Assembly (NCBI GenBank): GCA_964352215.1 | Contig: CAYGRE010000001.1 | Location: 62,001-126,000 of the forward strand | Direction: 5' to 3' | Length of the DNA stretch: 64,000 nucleotides | DNA from: CAWUKT01 sp964352215 | Lineage (GTDB): Bacteria > Bacteroidota > Bacteroidia > J057 > JADKCL01 | Shown here: positions 59,806 to 64,000 of the stretch, one piece after another | How positions within the stretch are numbered: the first letter of the stretch is position 1 | Layout of the letters: every line of letters begins with the position of its first letter | Notes under the pieces: model-generated | Seen by the model: the letters and a program-made list of their open reading frames with translations, nothing else | Told to the model about the DNA's origin: nothing | Databases searched by the model: none | Translations under genes and position numbers: made by a program

Positions 59806-62313
59806 ATGGATGAGAGCATAAATGATCCCGAATTCTTTAGCAGCGAAATGAAAATAATGAACGATTCCGAAGAAAAGGAAATGTTCGACGAAGGTATTCC
59901 TGAAACCTTGGGCATCCTGCCCTTAAAAAATACAGTGCTCTACCCTGGTGTAGTTATTCCCATCACAGTAGGGCGTCAAAAGTCAATCCAATTGGTGCAG
60001 GCTGCGAATAAGACTCCGGGTAAGATCATTGGAGTCATCGCCCAGCGGAATATGGAAATAGAAGAACCGGAGCCCAAAGACCTGTACCGGTTTGGGGTTA
60101 TGGCGAAAATTCTCCGCTTGCTGCGCATGCCCGATGGTACCATAACCATCGTGATTCAGGGACGAAGCCGCTTTGAGGTGCGCGAATTTGAGCAGACTGA
60201 GCCCTATTTTGTGGCCCAGGTTGCAAAACTCCATGAAGAATTTCCATCCAAACGAGACATTCACACCCTGCTTCACAGTTTGAAACGTGAAGCACAGGAG
60301 ATCATAGAGCTTTCTCCCAATATCCCTACTGAAGCCCAGGTAATTCTGAAGAATGTAAAAAGCCTCAGCTTCCTGATTTACTTTATCGCTACGAATCTTA
60401 ATCTGGAGGTCAATGACAAGCAAGTTTTGCTTGAGATGAACTCCCTCTCGGATAAGGGACAAAAAGTTTTAGAGTATTTAGGGCAAGAACTGGCTATTCT
60501 CGAACTCAGTGAGGAGATCAACTCCAAGGTACGCCTCGACCTGGATCGGCAGCAAAAAGAGTATTTTTTGCGCCAACAAATCAAGGCGATTCAGGAAGAG
60601 TTGGGGGATTCCGGACCAGAAGGGGAGGTTGACCGACTGAAGAAAAGGGCGTTGGACAAAGATTGGCCGGTAAAAGTTCAGGAAGTCTTCGAAAAGGAGG
60701 TGAACAAGTTAGCACGTTTGACACCCCACATGCCTGATTATGCCGTAGTTTTGAACTACGTGGAATGGTTGCTGGATTTACCCTGGGCCAATTATTCAGA
60801 GGAAAACTTTGATATCAACGGGGCCAAGGATATTCTTGATGATGACCACTACGGGCTGGAAAAAGTAAAGGACCGGATACTGGAATACCTGGCGGTTCTC
60901 AAATTGAAAGCTGATAAAAAGGCGCCAATCTTATGTTTCTATGGCCCTCCAGGGGTTGGTAAGACCTCTCTGGGAAAATCGATTGCCCGCTCCCTCGAAC
61001 GGGAGTTCATCCGGATTTCTCTGGGGGGTGTTCGTGATGAAGCGGAGATCCGTGGCCATCGGCGTACCTATATCGGTGCGATGCCAGGCCGCATTATTCA
61101 GGGGTTGAAAAAGGCCAAAACCGGTAATCCAGTATTCATGCTGGATGAGATCGACAAGGTTGGTTCTGACCACCGGGGTGATCCCTCTTCAGCCCTCCTG
61201 GAAGTATTGGATCCGGAACAAAATGACACCTTCCAGGATCACTTTTTGGAAGTAGAGTATGACCTGAGTCGGGTCATGTTTATTTGCACAGCCAATACAC
61301 TCGGAAGCATTCATCCCGCCTTACTGGACCGTATGGAGATCATTGAGATCAACGGGTATTCCCAGGAAGAAAAAATCGAAATTGCAGAGCGGCACCTTAT
61401 CCCCCGTATCCGCAAGGAGCACGGCCTGAAAGCTGCCCAGATGAGGTTGCAAAAAAGATCACTGAAAAGGATCATCGAAGGGTATACGCGAGAATCCGGA
61501 GTCCGGAACCTGGCTCAGAAAATTTCGGGGGTTTGCAGATCTGTCGCCAAACGGATTGTGATGGATGAAGCCAAATCGGTTTCTATTTCCCCCAAAACAT
61601 TGGAAAGCATGTTGGGCCTGCCCAGGTTTGAAAATGATGTCTACCAGAAGGTCGACGGACCTGGTGTGGCCATTGGATTGGCCTGGACACCGGTAGGTGG
61701 AGACATCCTCTTCATTGAGACTTCCCTGAGCCGAGGAACCGGACGCCTGGTGATGACTGGACAACTGGGTGACGTGATGAAAGAATCTGCCACCCTGGCT
61801 TATTCCTATCTCAAGACCAAGGCCCACCTTTACGGGATTAAATATGAGCTCTTCAAGCACTGGGATGTCCATGTACACTTCCCGGCAGGAGCGATTCCCA
61901 AAGATGGCCCGAGCGCAGGGATAGCCATTCTTTCAGCCATGACATCTGCTTTTACCCAGCGTCGGTTGGTGCAAAAGCTGGCCATGACAGGAGAGATTAC
62001 CCTCAGGGGAAAAGTCCTTCCGGTAGGAGGGATCAAATCCAAAGTACTGGCTGCCAAACGGGCTGGAATCAAAACCGTAGTGCTCTGTAGCGCTAACAAA
62101 AAGGACATCTTCGAAATCAAAGATGAGTACATAGATGGCCTGAAAGTCATTTATGTTGATCGGATGGAAGAGGTCCTGGAGCATGTGCTGGAAAAGACCA
62201 AAGTTCCCGGAGCACTCGATTTGATGGCGCCAGTCAAAGAGGCAGAGGAACGTGAGAAAAAGCGGCTGAATCCCCGAATTGACAGTACGGGCCCTGGTGC
62301 TTACGTCCACTAA
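59806..62313 (+). CDS. lon: ATP-dependent protease Lon
   Basis: 835 residues, full length. N-terminal LON domain (about 40-240, LPLKNTVLYPGVVIPITVG) and a linker helix. AAA+ domain with Walker A GPPGVGKT (380-387) and Walker B FMLDEID (444-450). The C-terminal protease domain has the catalytic dyad S703 (DGPSAG) and K746 (second K of GGIKSK). It degrades damaged and short-lived regulatory proteins in the cytosol. A short acidic N-terminal extension (residues 1-35) precedes the LON domain. Confidence 0.97.
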   Translation: MDESINDPEFFSSEMKIMNDSEEKEMFDEGIPETLGILPLKNTVLYPGVVIPITVGRQKSIQLVQAANKTPGKIIGVIAQRNMEIEEPEPKDLYRFGVMAKILRLLRMPDGTITIVIQGRSRFEVREFEQTEPYFVAQVAKLHEEFPSKRDIHTLLHSLKREAQEIIELSPNIPTEAQVILKNVKSLSFLIYFIATNLNLEVNDKQVLLEMNSLSDKGQKVLEYLGQELAILELSEEINSKVRLDLDRQQKEYFLRQQIKAIQEELGDSGPEGEVDRLKKRALDKDWPVKVQEVFEKEVNKLARLTPHMPDYAVVLNYVEWLLDLPWANYSEENFDINGAKDILDDDHYGLEKVKDRILEYLAVLKLKADKKAPILCFYGPPGVGKTSLGKSIARSLEREFIRISLGGVRDEAEIRGHRRTYIGAMPGRIIQGLKKAKTGNPVFMLDEIDKVGSDHRGDPSSALLEVLDPEQNDTFQDHFLEVEYDLSRVMFICTANTLGSIHPALLDRMEIIEINGYSQEEKIEIAERHLIPRIRKEHGLKAAQMRLQKRSLKRIIEGYTRESGVRNLAQKISGVCRSVAKRIVMDEAKSVSISPKTLESMLGLPRFENDVYQKVDGPGVAIGLAWTPVGGDILFIETSLSRGTGRLVMTGQLGDVMKESATLAYSYLKTKAHLYGIKYELFKHWDVHVHFPAGAIPKDGPSAGIAILSAMTSAFTQRRLVQKLAMTGEITLRGKVLPVGGIKSKVLAAKRAGIKTVVLCSANKKDIFEIKDEYIDGLKVIYVDRMEEVLEHVLEKTKVPGALDLMAPVKEAEEREKKRLNPRIDSTGPGAYVH

Positions 62314-62346
62314 ACACCCACTTTTGCTTAATCCTGAAACGTCCAA

Positions 62347-64000
62347 ATGACCCATCCCACAAATCCTCCTCTCACAGAATCTGAAGTGCGGCGGGAGGTT
62401 TTGGGGGTTTCCGGGATGACCTGTGCATCCTGTGCAGTGAGCCTGGAAAAGCATCTGCAAAAGAAAGCAGGTGTCCGAAGCGTTTCAGTTAATTATCCAA
62501 ACCAAAGCCTGTCCATCCAGTTTGATGAGGCTTTGACTTCAATTGATAGTCTCAAGGATAACGCAAAGGAAATCGGCTATGATATTATGGCTGGTGATGC
62601 TTCTGAACGGCAGACGAGTCAGGAAGCAGTCGAGTCAAAACGGCTGATTAGTCTGAAGAAAAAGCTGATTGTCGCCACTGTATTTACCCTACCTGTTTTT
62701 ATCATCTCCATGTTGTTAATGGGGAAAATTCCATTTGAACGGTGGCTACTGTTGGGGCTCTCGCTTCCGGTCATGGTCTATTCAGGGGCTGAGTTTTTCC
62801 TCAACGCTGCTAAAAAGGCCAGACATTTTACCTCCAATATGGACACCCTGGTTGCCTTGAGCACCGGGGTCGCCTTCCTGTTCAGCTTGTTCAACACTCT
62901 GTTTCCTGAATACCTGATGAAGCGGGGACTGCAACCGCATGTATACTATGAATCAGCGGTGGTGATCATCACCTTGATCCTCCTGGGCCGCTATCTGGAG
63001 GAGCATGCAAAAGGACGTACTTCATCCGCAATCAGAAGTCTGATGGGCCTTCAACCGAAAGAACTGACCGTTATCAGGAATGGGGAGGAGGTCGTCATCT
63101 CAATCCGGGATGTAATTCCCGGGGACCTCGTGGTATTAAAGCCAGGGGATAAAGTTCCGGTGGACGGAAAGGTCAAGCGGGGAGAATCCTACGTGGATGA
63201 AAGTATGATCACAGGGGAGCCAGTGCCAGTTCCCAAAAAGAAAGGGGACCGGGTCTTCGCAGGAACCATCAATCAAAAGGGAAGTCTGAAGGTGCTGGCC
63301 AAGGAAATCGGGGAATCCACACTCCTGGGACAGATTATTTCTTTTGTGCAAAACGCACAAGCATCCAAGCCGCCCGTGCAAAAGTTGGTTGACAAGATCG
63401 CTGCCATATTTGTCCCGACGGTGGTAGCTCTGGCCTCGATCGCTTTTTTTATTTGGTATTTTTGGGGGCCGGAGCCTGCCTTCTCCCACGCCTTTGTTGT
63501 CCTGATAACCGTATTGATCATCGCTTGCCCATGTGCCCTTGGGCTGGCAGCTCCCACCGCCTTGATGGTGGGCATAGGGAAAGGTGCCAGGGCTGGTATT
63601 CTTGTAAAGGATGCAGGGGCCCTGGAAATGGCGCACAAAGTGGACCTTATGGTGGTAGACAAGACCGGGACACTTACCGAAGGCCGGCCCACCATGACCT
63701 ATTTCGGAATGGCCTCTCATGCGGAGGAAGCGCAAGTAAAAGGGGCATTGCTGGGGCTGGAAAAGCTGTCGGAACACCCACTTGCCCAGGCCGTGGTCCG
63801 GGGAATTGGAACAGCATTCACTCCGTCGGAGGTGGAGGATTTTGAAAGTATGACCGGTCTGGGCGTACAAGGCAGGATCGGGGAAGTAAAATATACATTG
63901 GGAAGCGCAACCCTTATCCAAAATCTGGGATTGACACTGGAAACCTCATTGCAAAGCCAGGCGAAAACCTGGCAAAGTACAGGTCAGACCGTTATCTATC
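62347..64000 (+). CDS. copA: Copper-transporting P-type ATPase, partial (C-terminus beyond the window)
   Basis: The frame is open from the ATG at 62347 to the edge (551 codons seen). An N-terminal HMA domain has GMTCASC (about residue 24). The A-domain motif is TGEPVPV, the transmembrane copper motif is CPCALG, and the phosphorylation site is DKTGTLTEG. The SEHPLAQAV nucleotide-binding loop is also present. CPC plus GMTCASC indicates a P1B ATPase exporting Cu(I). The remaining ATP-hinge and the last helices lie outside the window. It begins 33 nt after lon; no copper regulator is in view. Confidence 0.93.
   Translation, partial: MTHPTNPPLTESEVRREVLGVSGMTCASCAVSLEKHLQKKAGVRSVSVNYPNQSLSIQFDEALTSIDSLKDNAKEIGYDIMAGDASERQTSQEAVESKRLISLKKKLIVATVFTLPVFIISMLLMGKIPFERWLLLGLSLPVMVYSGAEFFLNAAKKARHFTSNMDTLVALSTGVAFLFSLFNTLFPEYLMKRGLQPHVYYESAVVIITLILLGRYLEEHAKGRTSSAIRSLMGLQPKELTVIRNGEEVVISIRDVIPGDLVVLKPGDKVPVDGKVKRGESYVDESMITGEPVPVPKKKGDRVFAGTINQKGSLKVLAKEIGESTLLGQIISFVQNAQASKPPVQKLVDKIAAIFVPTVVALASIAFFIWYFWGPEPAFSHAFVVLITVLIIACPCALGLAAPTALMVGIGKGARAGILVKDAGALEMAHKVDLMVVDKTGTLTEGRPTMTYFGMASHAEEAQVKGALLGLEKLSEHPLAQAVVRGIGTAFTPSEVEDFESMTGLGVQGRIGEVKYTLGSATLIQNLGLTLETSLQSQAKTWQSTGQTVIY

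Noticed and set aside
63136..63921. 261-residue open frame on the minus strand
   Set aside because: Antisense to the P-type ATPase, which has all expected motifs on the plus strand.

Overview
The window looks like chromosomal DNA of a free-living member of the Bacteroidota, probably Saprospiria (Lewinella/Haliscomenobacter-like). The evidence is the many secreted proteins with type IX secretion (T9SS) C-terminal sorting domains, a fused SecDF, Bacteroidota-style promoters (TTTG or TTG, then TAnnTTTG), no clear Shine-Dalgarno sites, and families typical of the phylum (DUF3822 next to rsmD, an FKBP lipoprotein, lipA behind an outer-membrane-protein gene). This placement is inferred from gene content only. 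No rRNA, tRNA, transposase, phage gene or CRISPR array was recognised.

Layout. 1-5.1 kb: cell-surface proteins. These are a partial repeat protein with an exact 65-residue period, a decayed surface-protein gene (1803-2145), a 0.76-kb stretch without genes, a glycine-rich protein and a small PKD/T9SS protein. 5.3-7.3 kb: a CstB-like persulfide dioxygenase/rhodanese and a GbsR/MarR-like regulator. 7.4-9.4 kb: a small operon of two membrane proteins, a methyltransferase and an unknown. 10.4-11.8 kb: DUF3822-rsmD. 12.0-13.1 kb: an isolated 361-residue protein that resembles cargo-like proteins associated with contractile injection systems. 13.4-17.5 kb: a MacA-MacB-permease-TolC type efflux operon with no ATPase gene. 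17.5-18.8 kb: Nudix, small zinc-ribbon and cytochrome b5-like proteins. 19.0-26.3 kb: three tandem paralogues (797, 788 and 788 residues) of a cysteine-rich T9SS surface protein; the decayed gene at 1803 is a related relic. 26.5-30.3 kb: unknown proteins, a repeat-rich non-coding stretch, and asd. 30.4-39.9 kb: a 1409-residue lamin-tail-domain protein, two SDR enzymes, a SixA-like phosphatase and a BNR/sortilin-like T9SS protein. 40.3-44.1 kb: the leftward unit nrnA-FKBP-OMP-lipA, divergent from ndk. 44.6-50.2 kb: a helical-repeat protein, a region with DnaA-box-like sites and a candidate small RNA, rsmE, pckA and a ferritin-like protein. 50.2-56.3 kb: a glycosyltransferase and several lipoproteins or secreted unknowns. 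56.4-64 kb: secDF, lon and the start of a copper P-type ATPase cut by the window edge.

The housekeeping genes are ordinary. The most interesting items are the orphan injection-system-like cargo protein, the triplicated cysteine-rich gene cluster with signs of gene conversion and decay, the DnaA-box cluster beside a possible small RNA gene near 46.7-47.0 kb, the ALK/LTK-like glycine-rich protein, and two convergent gene junctions where the 3' end of a gene, stop codon included, has been tandemly duplicated.
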